64,000 bases of DNA, from positions 6,572,001 through 6,636,000 of the forward strand of contig OZ245894.1 of assembly GCA_965229635.1 (NCBI GenBank), in the 5' to 3' direction. Numbering within the stretch: position 1 is the stretch's first letter; each line of letters opens with the position of its first letter. Source of the DNA: BQJU01 sp965229635 (GTDB taxonomy: Bacteria > Bacteroidota > Bacteroidia > Chitinophagales > Saprospiraceae). The notes beneath the pieces are model-generated. The model was given only the letters and a program-made list of their open reading frames with translations, ran no database searches and was not told the origin of the DNA. The position numbers were made by a program, and so were the translations under genes. This document shows, in pieces, positions 50,508 through 59,563 of this stretch.

Positions 50508-53500
50508 CTATTCATCCAGATGTTTAAAATAAGAACCATTAATCAAAATCGAATCATAGTATTCCTCTAGCTTGCCTGGCCTCCGTAGGAAAAAGATCGT
50601 CCCATCAATGGTTTCTTCATCATTTCCGGCGATTAGGACGTACCACTTTGATTTATATACCTTCTGCCAAACACCCCCAAAGCCTCCTTCCAATCGTTCC
50701 TGCAGATAAATCAAATCCGGCGCACGATGAAAAATCCGGGTCACAAGATGGCCTGTGAATGGAGCCTTGGTTCCGCCAAAGAAAATGTTCATAAACGGGT
50801 TGAGTTCGCGCTCTTCTGCTTCAAATTTCTCCGGCTCCACTACCTTAATAAAGGCTTCTGGATAGACCCTTGCAAGTTTCTCCACAACAATATCGGCGAG
50901 CCAGTAGTCCCATTGGTTTGAAATAACAAGTATCCTCTTAGCTCCTTCAATCGTATTCAGCTGGGGTATTGGTTTGGCCAGCTTCTTCATCTCTTCCAAA
51001 AAGTCAGTCCCAAGCACCTTATCGTACCTTTGCAGGCGCTTTATCAAGTAAAACGGATAATTGCTATTCGGGTGGTTAGTTCGATAGTTTGACCAAAACG
51101 ATCTGAAAAATTGCTTCATGGAATTGGCCAGTTCATTAGTTCCCTCCACATTGTCGTCTTCAATAAATTTTAGAATGAGCTGAAAGCAGCGTAGATCGAG
51201 TTCGGCCTTTCTCAAGCGTACATAGTCATAATCTCCGGGAATCAACTCAAGTTTCTCCTTGGCTTTCTGAAAGGCTTCAACACATTTGGATAAGTTACCA
51301 CTACTTAGAAAATTCCATCCCGCATTTCGAATTTGCCGAGCCTGAATGACCTTATCTTTAAACAATTCCTCTTCGTCTTCACTCATTTGTGCTACTTGCA
51401 AGTAATACTCCCCACTTCTTTCATAGTACTCCATTGCATCCTTCTCAATTTCATTGGAAAAATGTGCCAGAAAGTTGTATTGGAAAGCCACATCGAGAAT
51501 GCTTTTATTTTTCTTGAGGCATTTGATCTTTAGCATATTCATTTTAAAAAAACTGGAATAAGCAACGTCTGTGGCTTCTTTGTAAAGGGCAGTAAAGTCC
51601 TTCTGCTCACGGTGAAATTCTGAAAAGAAAAAGGTAGTATAGGACATCAATTGATCCAGCCGCTCCATAGTGAGACTGAGGTCGGAATACTGGTCTACGA
51701 ACTTCTCCAACAAATTATACTCGCGCTCAATGCGAACCTTATATCGCTCCAATAAATGACCTCCCAGGGAAGCGATCTTGCCTCTGATCTTGCTTTGCGT
51801 AAAATAGAAAAGTGCAAAAACGGTAATAAATACAAAGAAAAACAAGGCCAAAATTGCAATGAAATACTGTTTTCGATTCGCTTCAAGTTGTTCGATCTCT
51901 CTATTTTTGTAAAAATTCAGGGCATCACGACCGATTTGGTCAAACAAGTCAAAGAGTCGATCACCCAGGCTTTTCAGCTCGGCTTCAGGCAATTGCTCCA
52001 ATAATAAATAGTAGTCATCCTGCAAACTATTGACTCCAGCTGAGTCAAGTTTTTGCTGCAGAAATTCAATATTGCCCATTATATCAATGATATCATCGAT
52101 CCGTTGACTGCCGAGCAGATGGTAGATCAAGCTCTTATACAAAAGTTTAGCATTGGGTTGCCCCATTTTGAACCCCTGTAATAGATACTCGCTAATTTTT
52201 GTATGTCCAGTCCGTAAATTTACGGTATAGGTTCGGTCCTGACCGAGTTTACCTTGTAACCATGCGGCAAAACTATTGTGAAATATGTGGTACTTGCCAT
52301 TTCGGTTAATGACATATGCATTAATTTTCTGCAATTCAATCTGGACTTTTAGCACGTCCATTTCCAAAACACCAGCTAACTCCTCTGCGGTCAACGGGTG
52401 GCTCGAGGCCGAGATTACTTCCAGAATCGGCCGCATTTGTGTCTCATATTCCACGGAAGAAAACAACCGTCTAAATTGTTCATTAAAAATCCCTGATAAT
52501 TCTCGCGGATACTGAAGTTCATCGGTGAGGCTGATCGACTGATTAGCAACAGCTTTGAGCAATAGCTTGGTAAGTAAAATGTTGTTGTCGCTTCGTTTAA
52601 CAATTTTTTCTATTATTGCCTTTGTAAAAAATACACCCTGGAAGGTCTTTTCATCCCTGATTAACGTATCCTTGATGTATTCCCGGATATCTCCCTTACT
52701 TCGGCTGTCATGCGTGAGGTCAATTTCTTCCGGATAAAACTCCGAAAATTTGTCTTCAATCTCTGGGTGATAGGCATAGCTAATCAGGATTCTCACCCAA
52801 CTGGGAAGGTCCCGACCCCACATTTTAATTAGTGATACAATATCACGTTCATGATCTGGGTTGAAGCCTTCATTGATAGCATCAATAATTAGTAACCGAG
52901 GAAACAAGGGATGCTCCTCACGAGAAAGCGGCTCGGAAATGAGCTTACTCAGGGTTAGATTATGCTCAACTCCACTTTTAATTGTCTCATAAATTCGCTG
53001 ACTGATCGCTGGTTCTGCAATTCCTTCAAACTTACCAGACAATTGGGCTGCTACCGATAATGTTAGTTCGTCCGGATCCCTTAATTTTTTAAATTCTGAA
53101 ATACAATAATGATAGCCAATCACCTCCGGAAAATGCTCGATAACATGATGCAGTATAGCCGTTTTTCCTACCCCAAGACTACCTTTTATTACAAAAAAAC
53201 GCTTGCCCTTATCGTCCCAAAGCCACTTTTTTATCTCCTGTAGCACCCATCCTCTACCAGCCAGCTTGCCCTTTACCCCGCGCATTTCTAACCAGTCATT
53301 AAAAGGCAAAGGTTTTAACAAGGAAGGAGGCGCCATAGAATAAGGCTGCTTTTTAATCGGGTCTGGTGATAATCGGCCAATATTATAATTTTCCTTATCT
53401 TCCAAATCATGCACTAAACCAAGCAAAGTACTCACCATTTTATTGACAGACCTATCATACTCATCCGCAGAGAGTTGGCCGTTATTATGCTGACGATTAA

Positions 53501-53645
53501 TCCGGTGATAACGACTAGATAAGGCCATAGTGTTAGACTCTATATCAGGATAATTGCGTGAAGCATCCAAATAGTCCAACAACTTACGTAGTGCGGCTTC
53601 CAGGCGTCCTTCAGTAATCAATTGTTTTATTTCGTAAACCATCAT
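50508..53645 (-). CDS. STAND-type NTPase with N-terminal EAD-like domain, membrane segment and unknown C-terminal domain
   Basis: The 1045-residue protein has an N-terminal all-helical domain (about 1-90; RLEAALRKLLDYLD, LSSRYHRINRQHNNGQLSADEYDR). It resembles effector-associated domain 11 of bacterial conflict systems. A STAND/NACHT-like NTPase module follows, with Walker A GSLGVGKTA at 155-163 and Walker B LLIIDAI (about 258), then winged-helix-like and TPR-like helices. One membrane segment (about 594-615; FIAILALFFFVFITVFALF) divides it from a helical array and an alpha/beta C-terminal domain (about 905-1045; KRILVISNQWDYWLADIVVE) that I cannot name. It lies 23 bp downstream of a glycosyltransferase gene. 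A and T are more frequent here than in the flanking genes by eye. Confidence 0.78.
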   Translation of the reverse strand: MMVYEIKQLITEGRLEAALRKLLDYLDASRNYPDIESNTMALSSRYHRINRQHNNGQLSADEYDRSVNKMVSTLLGLVHDLEDKENYNIGRLSPDPIKKQPYSMAPPSLLKPLPFNDWLEMRGVKGKLAGRGWVLQEIKKWLWDDKGKRFFVIKGSLGVGKTAILHHVIEHFPEVIGYHYCISEFKKLRDPDELTLSVAAQLSGKFEGIAEPAISQRIYETIKSGVEHNLTLSKLISEPLSREEHPLFPRLLIIDAINEGFNPDHERDIVSLIKMWGRDLPSWVRILISYAYHPEIEDKFSEFYPEEIDLTHDSRSKGDIREYIKDTLIRDEKTFQGVFFTKAIIEKIVKRSDNNILLTKLLLKAVANQSISLTDELQYPRELSGIFNEQFRRLFSSVEYETQMRPILEVISASSHPLTAEELAGVLEMDVLKVQIELQKINAYVINRNGKYHIFHNSFAAWLQGKLGQDRTYTVNLRTGHTKISEYLLQGFKMGQPNAKLLYKSLIYHLLGSQRIDDIIDIMGNIEFLQQKLDSAGVNSLQDDYYLLLEQLPEAELKSLGDRLFDLFDQIGRDALNFYKNREIEQLEANRKQYFIAILALFFFVFITVFALFYFTQSKIRGKIASLGGHLLERYKVRIEREYNLLEKFVDQYSDLSLTMERLDQLMSYTTFFFSEFHREQKDFTALYKEATDVAYSSFFKMNMLKIKCLKKNKSILDVAFQYNFLAHFSNEIEKDAMEYYERSGEYYLQVAQMSEDEEELFKDKVIQARQIRNAGWNFLSSGNLSKCVEAFQKAKEKLELIPGDYDYVRLRKAELDLRCFQLILKFIEDDNVEGTNELANSMKQFFRSFWSNYRTNHPNSNYPFYLIKRLQRYDKVLGTDFLEEMKKLAKPIPQLNTIEGAKRILVISNQWDYWLADIVVEKLARVYPEAFIKVVEPEKFEAEERELNPFMNIFFGGTKAPFTGHLVTRIFHRAPDLIYLQERLEGGFGGVWQKVYKSKWYVLIAGNDEETIDGTIFFLRRPGKLEEYYDSILINGSYFKHLDE

Positions 53646-53668
53646 TGGGGTGGGTTCTAGGTAGTATT

Positions 53669-55003
53669 TTACGATTTTATTTTAACAAAAAATTCCAGAT
53701 GTTCTCTAACCATTCGTTCTACAGAAAAGTTATTGATTACCCAGCTTCGGACTGATTCTCTTTTGCTCTTCAACAATTCCGGACGATCTAAAACTTCAGA
53801 CAATTGTTGCGCAAGGGTATTGGCATCTTCACATTGAACCACCCAGCCTCCGGGACATTCACCCACCGAATCTACGGGCGCTCCCATAGCTTCATTCAAG
53901 CCAGGAATGCTGGTGCCAATGACCGGCACTCCACTTGACATACTCTCAATTGCAGCATAACCAAATGCCTCTCGACGGGAAGGAAACAGGCATAGGTCAC
54001 AAAGCTGATAAAAAATGGTCATATCTCTAGGGTAATCTAAAAATCGATCTACGCCTACCACCACCCGATCCTCCATACCAAAGCTTTCAATAATGGATCT
54101 GGTATGAGCAATGCTTTCCAGATTATCTGAAGAGCCTCCGGCAATCAAAAATCGCCATTTCTTGTCTTTACCAGCATTCTCCAAATAGCTTTTAAGTGCT
54201 GACAAAGCAGTGTCAACCCCCTTATGAGAAACTGCTCTGGAGGGAAAGCCAATGATGGTATCTCCGTGATCAAGTTTTTTAAATTCAGGAAATTTTTCCC
54301 GCATCGTGGCTAACAGTTTACCCTTTTCCTCCTTGGTTACCGGTTTGAAAAGCGAGGTATCTATCCCCAGGTAGATCCTCTTGAGATTAGCCGGTGGTAC
54401 CCCCCAGTCCAATGTAACGTCATAAACGTATTGAGAAGGGCACAAGAAGTAAATGGAACGGGGATAGTTGCTGATCAACTGCTTTAATAATTCTTTTTTT
54501 TGTGGGCGCTCATCCCAAAAGGCATTAAAACTGGTGAGAATGCCGTGAAAATTTAGAACCAGGGTGGTGTTTTCAGCCAGCAATGGCAATAACTGTAGGT
54601 AAGGAAAACTAATAACCCGCATAACATCATTGACCAATAAAACATCTGGTTGAAAAGACAGAAGCGCTTCAAAATATCTTGCCACGATTGGATCTTGCCG
54701 CACTTTTTTTACGACTTTTTCAGCTTCTCCCTTTGTCCTGATAATTCGATTGAGGCCACGTTCTTCATCATATTTTTCGCTTCCCTTATCATAGCCCTCG
54801 GGTGCCGAGAACTGCCCCATTCTTAAAACCGGATAGCCATTTACCTCTATTGGCCCCTCTAAGGGGATATGGGTAAACAATCGAAGGTCAGCCACATTTG
54901 GTGCAGCATAATTAAGTAACTGATAGCAATAAGTTTCAGTGCCACCAACTATTGGAAAAAAGGCGGTATTGTCAATACCAACCTTTAATTTTTTATCTGA
55001 CAT
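53669..55003 (-). CDS. GT4-family glycosyltransferase
   Basis: The 444-residue enzyme has the GT-B fold. The N-terminal domain is built on VGIDNTAFFPIVGGTETYCYQLL. The acceptor-domain strands follow, and then the C-terminal nucleotide-sugar domain with the EX7E motif in REAFGYAAIESMSSGVPVIG (about 345-364). No membrane segment or EAD-like domain is visible. It would transfer a sugar from an NDP-sugar to an unknown acceptor. Its close pairing with the STAND gene suggests that the two form one functional unit. Confidence 0.85.
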   Translation of the reverse strand: MSDKKLKVGIDNTAFFPIVGGTETYCYQLLNYAAPNVADLRLFTHIPLEGPIEVNGYPVLRMGQFSAPEGYDKGSEKYDEERGLNRIIRTKGEAEKVVKKVRQDPIVARYFEALLSFQPDVLLVNDVMRVISFPYLQLLPLLAENTTLVLNFHGILTSFNAFWDERPQKKELLKQLISNYPRSIYFLCPSQYVYDVTLDWGVPPANLKRIYLGIDTSLFKPVTKEEKGKLLATMREKFPEFKKLDHGDTIIGFPSRAVSHKGVDTALSALKSYLENAGKDKKWRFLIAGGSSDNLESIAHTRSIIESFGMEDRVVVGVDRFLDYPRDMTIFYQLCDLCLFPSRREAFGYAAIESMSSGVPVIGTSIPGLNEAMGAPVDSVGECPGGWVVQCEDANTLAQQLSEVLDRPELLKSKRESVRSWVINNFSVERMVREHLEFFVKIKS

Positions 55004-55090
55004 ATTGTAATAGAGATGCAGGTATTACTAATTTGATATAAGCGATAGCTAAATATAGCCAAAAATTAGCCTTTTCCTAATATCTCTACG

Positions 55091-56119
55091 CTACAATTCG
55101 CCTTCCACCCTACTCCACGCCTGCAAAAAATCTTGCCCAATGGCTGAGGTCCACTTTTCGTTACTATGTCGCTGAATGTGGTCCGCCAGGCGAATCTGGC
55201 GAATGGACAAGACGGGTTCCGGACTTTTCCCCATACCGATCAGGGCATTGGCACGGGCAGCCTGCAATTTAGTCATCGGCACATATTGATAATGGGTTTT
55301 AGAAAGGTAGTATTTAGGCTCCGAATCGGGGCGAAAAGTGCTGGTATTTTTGATGCGACCTTGATCCACTGCTTTAGCAGCCTTGCTTTTCAGGTCATTA
55401 TCTGCCACAAATACCTGATCGGCGCAGCGGGCGTTTTTGCCTTTTTCGATCAAGGTCTCCAGTGAGACTACTTCCGGGTTAAATTCCACTTCCACTACTT
55501 CGCGGCCGTGCATAAATCCGGCTTTGGTGCCCACTACTCCATTGACCTGACCGTAGGTTTTTTCACCGGTCCAAAAGCAATACATCGACATGGTAGCCGT
55601 TTGAGTACCCGCTCGATCAGCACGCCATTCATCGCGCAGCAATTCCAGATAGACCGGCACTTCCCGATCGGCACGCTGCAAGGCAAAAATCATGGCTTCC
55701 GCCAACCCGAGGCGGGAATAATTACCACTTACTCTGGGGATCAAATCTTGCTTATCTGCTCCCACGATGCGCACCACCGGATTGTTCCAGGAAGGCTCTC
55801 CATAGTATTGCAACACTTTGGCATCAGCTCCACTTTTATTATTGTGAATGGCCAATGGTACAAAAAGCGTCTCAATCGCTTCCACCAGCAAGGGATGGCT
55901 CAATACATCCTTGCCGTAATTGCGGCAGGTAGCACAACCGGGCACTTCCTGAAAAAGGATAAAAACGGGTTTGCCATTCTGTTGGGCCACCTCTATGGCC
56001 TGATCAAATTGGCGCAGCCAATGCACCTTACCTAGTTCGATGGATTGTTCGTCCGGGTTGGTCTGGGCAAATAATCCTGCCCCGATACAACTTAGCATTG
56101 TTATTAGAATGTAACGCAT
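55091..56119 (-). CDS. exported thioredoxin-like protein of the VPGUxxT type with methionine-sulfoxide-reductase-like part
   Basis: The start at 56119 gives a signal peptide (MRYILITMLSC...LFAQ); the longer frame to 56284 would overlap the divergent protease gene. The N-terminal half (about 25-150) is a thioredoxin fold with the site EVPGCATCRNYG (about 56-67), where related proteins carry Sec or Cys-x-x-Thr. The second half (about 170-320) resembles a peptide-methionine-sulfoxide-reductase-like module (FWTGEKTYGQVNGVVGTKAGFMHGREVVEVEFN). It likely handles disulphides or oxidised methionines in the periplasm. Only 19 bp separate its start from the divergent gene start. Confidence 0.8.
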   Translation of the reverse strand: MRYILITMLSCIGAGLFAQTNPDEQSIELGKVHWLRQFDQAIEVAQQNGKPVFILFQEVPGCATCRNYGKDVLSHPLLVEAIETLFVPLAIHNNKSGADAKVLQYYGEPSWNNPVVRIVGADKQDLIPRVSGNYSRLGLAEAMIFALQRADREVPVYLELLRDEWRADRAGTQTATMSMYCFWTGEKTYGQVNGVVGTKAGFMHGREVVEVEFNPEVVSLETLIEKGKNARCADQVFVADNDLKSKAAKAVDQGRIKNTSTFRPDSEPKYYLSKTHYQYVPMTKLQAARANALIGMGKSPEPVLSIRQIRLADHIQRHSNEKWTSAIGQDFLQAWSRVEGEL

Positions 56120-56138
56120 TTTCTTACTTTTACTCACT

Positions 56139-58598
56139 ATGATACAAAAACTTCTATTGACCATATTAATGATTTCGGGCGGATTTTTGTTTTCCCTCCA
56201 TGCGCAAAGCAAATCTGAAGGTCCGCAACCCGCTAAAATTGCCGATAAAATTAAAAATGCTCGGGCGTATCCCGGTTTATTCAATTATTACTGGGATGCT
56301 CAGGCTGGCAAAATTTACCTGATTGTGGACAGGTGGGGCGAGGAATTCCTGTACGTCAATTCCTTGTCGGCCGGACTAGGCTCCAATGATATTGGCCTCG
56401 ACCGCAATCAGCTGGGCGACAGCCGGGTGGTTAAATTCATGCGCAGTGGCCCCAAAGTATTACTGCTGCAACCCAATTATCAATACCGGGCCATCAGCGA
56501 CAACCCCGATGAACAGCAGTCTGTAGAAGAGGCTTTCGCCCAATCCGTGCTGTGGGGATTTAAAGCCGAAGCGACCGAAGGAGAAAAAGTATTGATTGAT
56601 TTAACCCCTTTTCTCTTACGGGATGCTCACGGTGTTGCAGCCAATCTAAAGAGAAACAAACAGGGCAGTTATAAACTAGATGAATCCCGCTCTGCGATCT
56701 TCCTGGATCGGACGAAAAACTTCCCGCAAAACTCCGAATTTGAAGCCATCATCGGCTTTACCGGTGAACCGGAAGGTGCCTGGATTCGCTCGGTAGCTCC
56801 TACCCCGGAGATGATCAGTGTGCGTACCCACCACTCCTTTGTACAACTCCCGGATGACAACTACCAACCCCGAACATTTGATCCGCGTTCGGGATATTAT
56901 CCCCTGAGTTTTCAGGATTATGCCACCCCGATCAGCGAACCACTGGTTAAACGATTCATCACCCGCCACCGGTTGCAGAAAAAGAACCCTGAAGCGCCCA
57001 TCAGCGAGGCGATCGAACCCATTGTCTACTACCTCGACCGGGGTGCGCCGGAGCCAATTCGTTCCGCTTTAATTGAAGGTGCATCCTGGTGGAATCAGGC
57101 TTTTGAAGCAGCGGGATTCAAAGATGCCTTTCAGGTGAAGGTTCTCCCTCCTGATGCCGACCCGATGGATGTGCGCTACAACGTGATCAACTGGGTGCAC
57201 CGCTCTACCCGTGGCTGGTCGTACGGCACCTCTGTGACGGACCCTCGCACGGGAGAAATCATCAAGGGCCACGTGCTACTGGGATCACTACGTGTGCGGC
57301 AGGACTTTCTCATCGCTCAGGGGTTAATTGCCGCTTACGAAAATGGAAAGACGCCTGATCCACGATTGGAAGAAATGGCCCTCGCCAGGCTTCGGCAATT
57401 ATCGGCCCATGAGGTAGGCCACACGCTCGGGCTCACCCACAATTTTGCGGCAAGCACAAATGACCGTGCCTCTGTTATGGATTATCCACATCCCTATATT
57501 ACACTCAATGAAGATGGCACACTCGATTTCTCTCAAGCCTACGATAGTGGCATCGGAGCATGGGACAAACGCACCATCATCTACGGCTACAGCGATTTTC
57601 CGAAAGGCACCGATGAGCAGGAGGCATTGAATGAAATGCTAAAGCAGAATAATACACTCGGTCTACACTTCATTTCTGACCGGGATGCCCGGCCGCAATC
57701 GGGTGCTCACCCGTACGCACATTTATGGGACAACGGTGCCTCGGCCATTGATGAATTGTCGAGACTTGGTGCCGTAAGGGCCGCCGCATTGAAGCAATTT
57801 GGCGAAAGCAACATTCCAATGGGAAGTCCGATGGCTACTCTTGAAAATGTGCTGGTTCCACTTTACCTTGCACACCGCTATCAGGTTGAGGCTGTCGCCA
57901 AATTGATCGGCGGCGTGCAATATACCTATAGCGTTCGCGGTGATGACCAGGTCAGGAATCAACCAGTGGAGGCCGAAGTTCAAATAAAGGCTCTGGAAGC
58001 CCTGCTCAAGACACTTGATCCCGAATTTTTAAAAATCTCCAAGAAAATTACTGCACTCATCCCACCACAGCCTATGGGGTATCAGCGCGATCGGGAGCTA
58101 TTCAAAACCCAAACAGGCCTGACCTTTGATCCACTGGCTGCCGCCGAAAGTTCCATTGCTCACACGCTGCGCTTTCTGCTCAATCCGGAACGCCTGGCCC
58201 GAATTGTAGAACAAAGCGCCTACTATCCAGAGAATGCATTCACCCTTTATCAGCTTTTTGACGATTTGGTAAAGGCATCGGCCTCCAAGAATGATGAAAG
58301 CAATAACAACCCGCAGATGGAGTTGAGCCGGATGACAGAAAAGATGGTGCTGCAACACCTGCTGCAATTGGCAGGCAATCCCGATATCGTCCAACAGGTA
58401 GCTGCAGAAGCCTTACTGAAAGTAAAGCAACTGAAGGGGCGATATGAGGGAATGGCCGCAGCAAATCTTCAGCAACGGGCACATTATGTTTATTTGTTGC
58501 GGCAAATTGAGCGATTTGAAAAGAACCCGGAACAGTACAAAATACCCGATAGCCCGGCGCTTCCCGATGGTTCCCCCATTGGCTGCGGGCACAATTAG
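56139..58598 (+). CDS. exported zinc-dependent metalloprotease (DUF5117/DUF4953 family)
   Basis: The 819-residue product has a signal peptide (about 1-22, ending Leu-His-Ala-Gln). N-terminal DUF5117-type domain (about 35-260) has RAYPGLFNYYWDAQAGKIYL. The central metzincin-like domain has HEVGHTLGLTH (about 424-434) and a Met-turn ASVMDYPHP. The C-terminal DUF4953-type helical part fills 500-819. It probably degrades proteins in the periplasm or at the surface; no T9SS domain is present. The gene is divergent from the thioredoxin-like gene. A short and a strong terminator follow. Confidence 0.9.
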   Translation: MIQKLLLTILMISGGFLFSLHAQSKSEGPQPAKIADKIKNARAYPGLFNYYWDAQAGKIYLIVDRWGEEFLYVNSLSAGLGSNDIGLDRNQLGDSRVVKFMRSGPKVLLLQPNYQYRAISDNPDEQQSVEEAFAQSVLWGFKAEATEGEKVLIDLTPFLLRDAHGVAANLKRNKQGSYKLDESRSAIFLDRTKNFPQNSEFEAIIGFTGEPEGAWIRSVAPTPEMISVRTHHSFVQLPDDNYQPRTFDPRSGYYPLSFQDYATPISEPLVKRFITRHRLQKKNPEAPISEAIEPIVYYLDRGAPEPIRSALIEGASWWNQAFEAAGFKDAFQVKVLPPDADPMDVRYNVINWVHRSTRGWSYGTSVTDPRTGEIIKGHVLLGSLRVRQDFLIAQGLIAAYENGKTPDPRLEEMALARLRQLSAHEVGHTLGLTHNFAASTNDRASVMDYPHPYITLNEDGTLDFSQAYDSGIGAWDKRTIIYGYSDFPKGTDEQEALNEMLKQNNTLGLHFISDRDARPQSGAHPYAHLWDNGASAIDELSRLGAVRAAALKQFGESNIPMGSPMATLENVLVPLYLAHRYQVEAVAKLIGGVQYTYSVRGDDQVRNQPVEAEVQIKALEALLKTLDPEFLKISKKITALIPPQPMGYQRDRELFKTQTGLTFDPLAAAESSIAHTLRFLLNPERLARIVEQSAYYPENAFTLYQLFDDLVKASASKNDESNNNPQMELSRMTEKMVLQHLLQLAGNPDIVQQVAAEALLKVKQLKGRYEGMAAANLQQRAHYVYLLRQIERFEKNPEQYKIPDSPALPDGSPIGCGHN

Positions 58599-58605
58599 GC
58601 GATAT

Positions 58606-58626
58606 AGGTAAAAATACCTGTTTTTT
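58606..58626 (+). terminator. short terminator after the zinc protease
   Basis: AGGTA (58606-58610) and TACCT (58615-58619) form a short stem around AAAA, followed by G and six T. It starts 7 bp after the protease stop. The stem is weak. Confidence 0.45.
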
Positions 58627-58730
58627 GGTCGAAGGTAATTTCCTCCTTGTTACTGGGTAGAAGGTCGCTTAAATTTGTGAGAAGAAAGGGGACAACCCAA
58701 ACAATATAAATGAAAACACATTGTAAAATG

Positions 58731-58766
58731 AAAAGCCCCGCTTTTTTTCGGGCGGGGCTTTTTTGC
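58731..58766 (+). terminator. strong intrinsic terminator
   Basis: AAAAGCCCCGC (58731-58741) and GCGGGGCTTTT (58752-58762) form an 11-bp stem with a 10-base loop and a T-run. It separates the protease from the collar-gene unit and lies 133 bp after the protease stop. Confidence 0.9.
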
Positions 58767-58782
58767 TCAGTTCACAAAAAGG

Positions 58783-58813
58783 TTTGCACAGCCATATTTT
58801 TTTTGTAATTTGG
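58783..58813 (+). promoter_or_regulatory. promoter for the collar-gene unit
   Basis: TTTG (58783-58786), a 19-bp spacer and TAATTTGG (58806-58813) resemble the Bacteroidota promoter, with one base fewer between TA and TTTG. The predicted start near 58820 leaves a leader of about 440 nt before the first gene. Confidence 0.5.
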
Positions 58814-59258
58814 CAACAGCATACAAACACCACTCAAAGAATTGAAATTCAATTCTGGTTATCTTTCTCTCAGTGAATTTTTTTGCAGTCCCCCCAGTCC
58901 AAAAATGCCAATTTATCTGGCATTGATCTGATGTATTACCGTCAGTGCTAACTGCTAAGGTTACGTTCCATTTGGTCCAACCAGTTGCTGGTTGGGAAGC
59001 AGCAAGTTTATGTCAAGAAGGAACAAATTGCATCGAACTAAATAGATGACAAAATCAGCAAATAAACCAAAGTGTTGAAATACCCTCATTTTTCCAGAGA
59101 GCACCTAAAACCCATACACTTCGTCGGTCAACTGCCGACCACTGTCTTTCATTGCATAACTCTATTCTTTTCATTTGCTTCCAGTTGGCACATCTGGGAG
59201 CTAGAGTTATTTCATCCATCACCAAACCCACTTTATCAATACCTAAAACCAAGTAATT
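58814..59258 (+). other. long structured leader of the collar-gene unit
   Basis: No gene is supported in this 445-bp stretch. Three perfect hairpins follow one another: AGAATTGAA/TTCAATTCT (58838-58856), AATGCCA/TGGCATT (58904-58924) and CCAACCAG/CTGGTTGG with a TTG loop (58977-58995). The last is followed by further small stems. The arrangement could be an RNA regulatory leader or a non-coding RNA. Confidence 0.5.
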
Positions 59259-59495
59259 ATGGTAAAAATTGAAGAGTTCAAAATTTCTTATCGCCCTGAA
59301 GAAAACATTGGGGTGCTGCACTTGGCCTTAGCCGACCATACTGGAGCGACCATTACCATCGATGATCCCAGCTGGGCTTCCTTCCTTTTTGAAATGTTGA
59401 CCCACGAAAAGGAAGTCTTCTACGAGAAGGAACATCAACTGATCACCATGGGCATGGAACCGCCTGGTGAACACCAAAAAGCCTCTAACCCATAA
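59259..59495 (+). CDS. small protein preceding the tail-collar genes
   Basis: The 78-residue product is soluble and acidic, with a first half of short strands (IGVLHLALADHTGATITID) and a helical second half (ASFLFEMLTHEKEVFYEKEHQLI). No signal or membrane segment is seen and no family is recognised. It lies 68 bp before the first collar gene in the same orientation, so it may be produced with them. Confidence 0.6.
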   Translation: MVKIEEFKISYRPEENIGVLHLALADHTGATITIDDPSWASFLFEMLTHEKEVFYEKEHQLITMGMEPPGEHQKASNP

Positions 59496-59563
59496 GACTT
59501 GTGTTAGAGTAGAGCATGGCTATTTTTTTACCTTGAATTTTTAAACATTTAAAACCCTAAATT

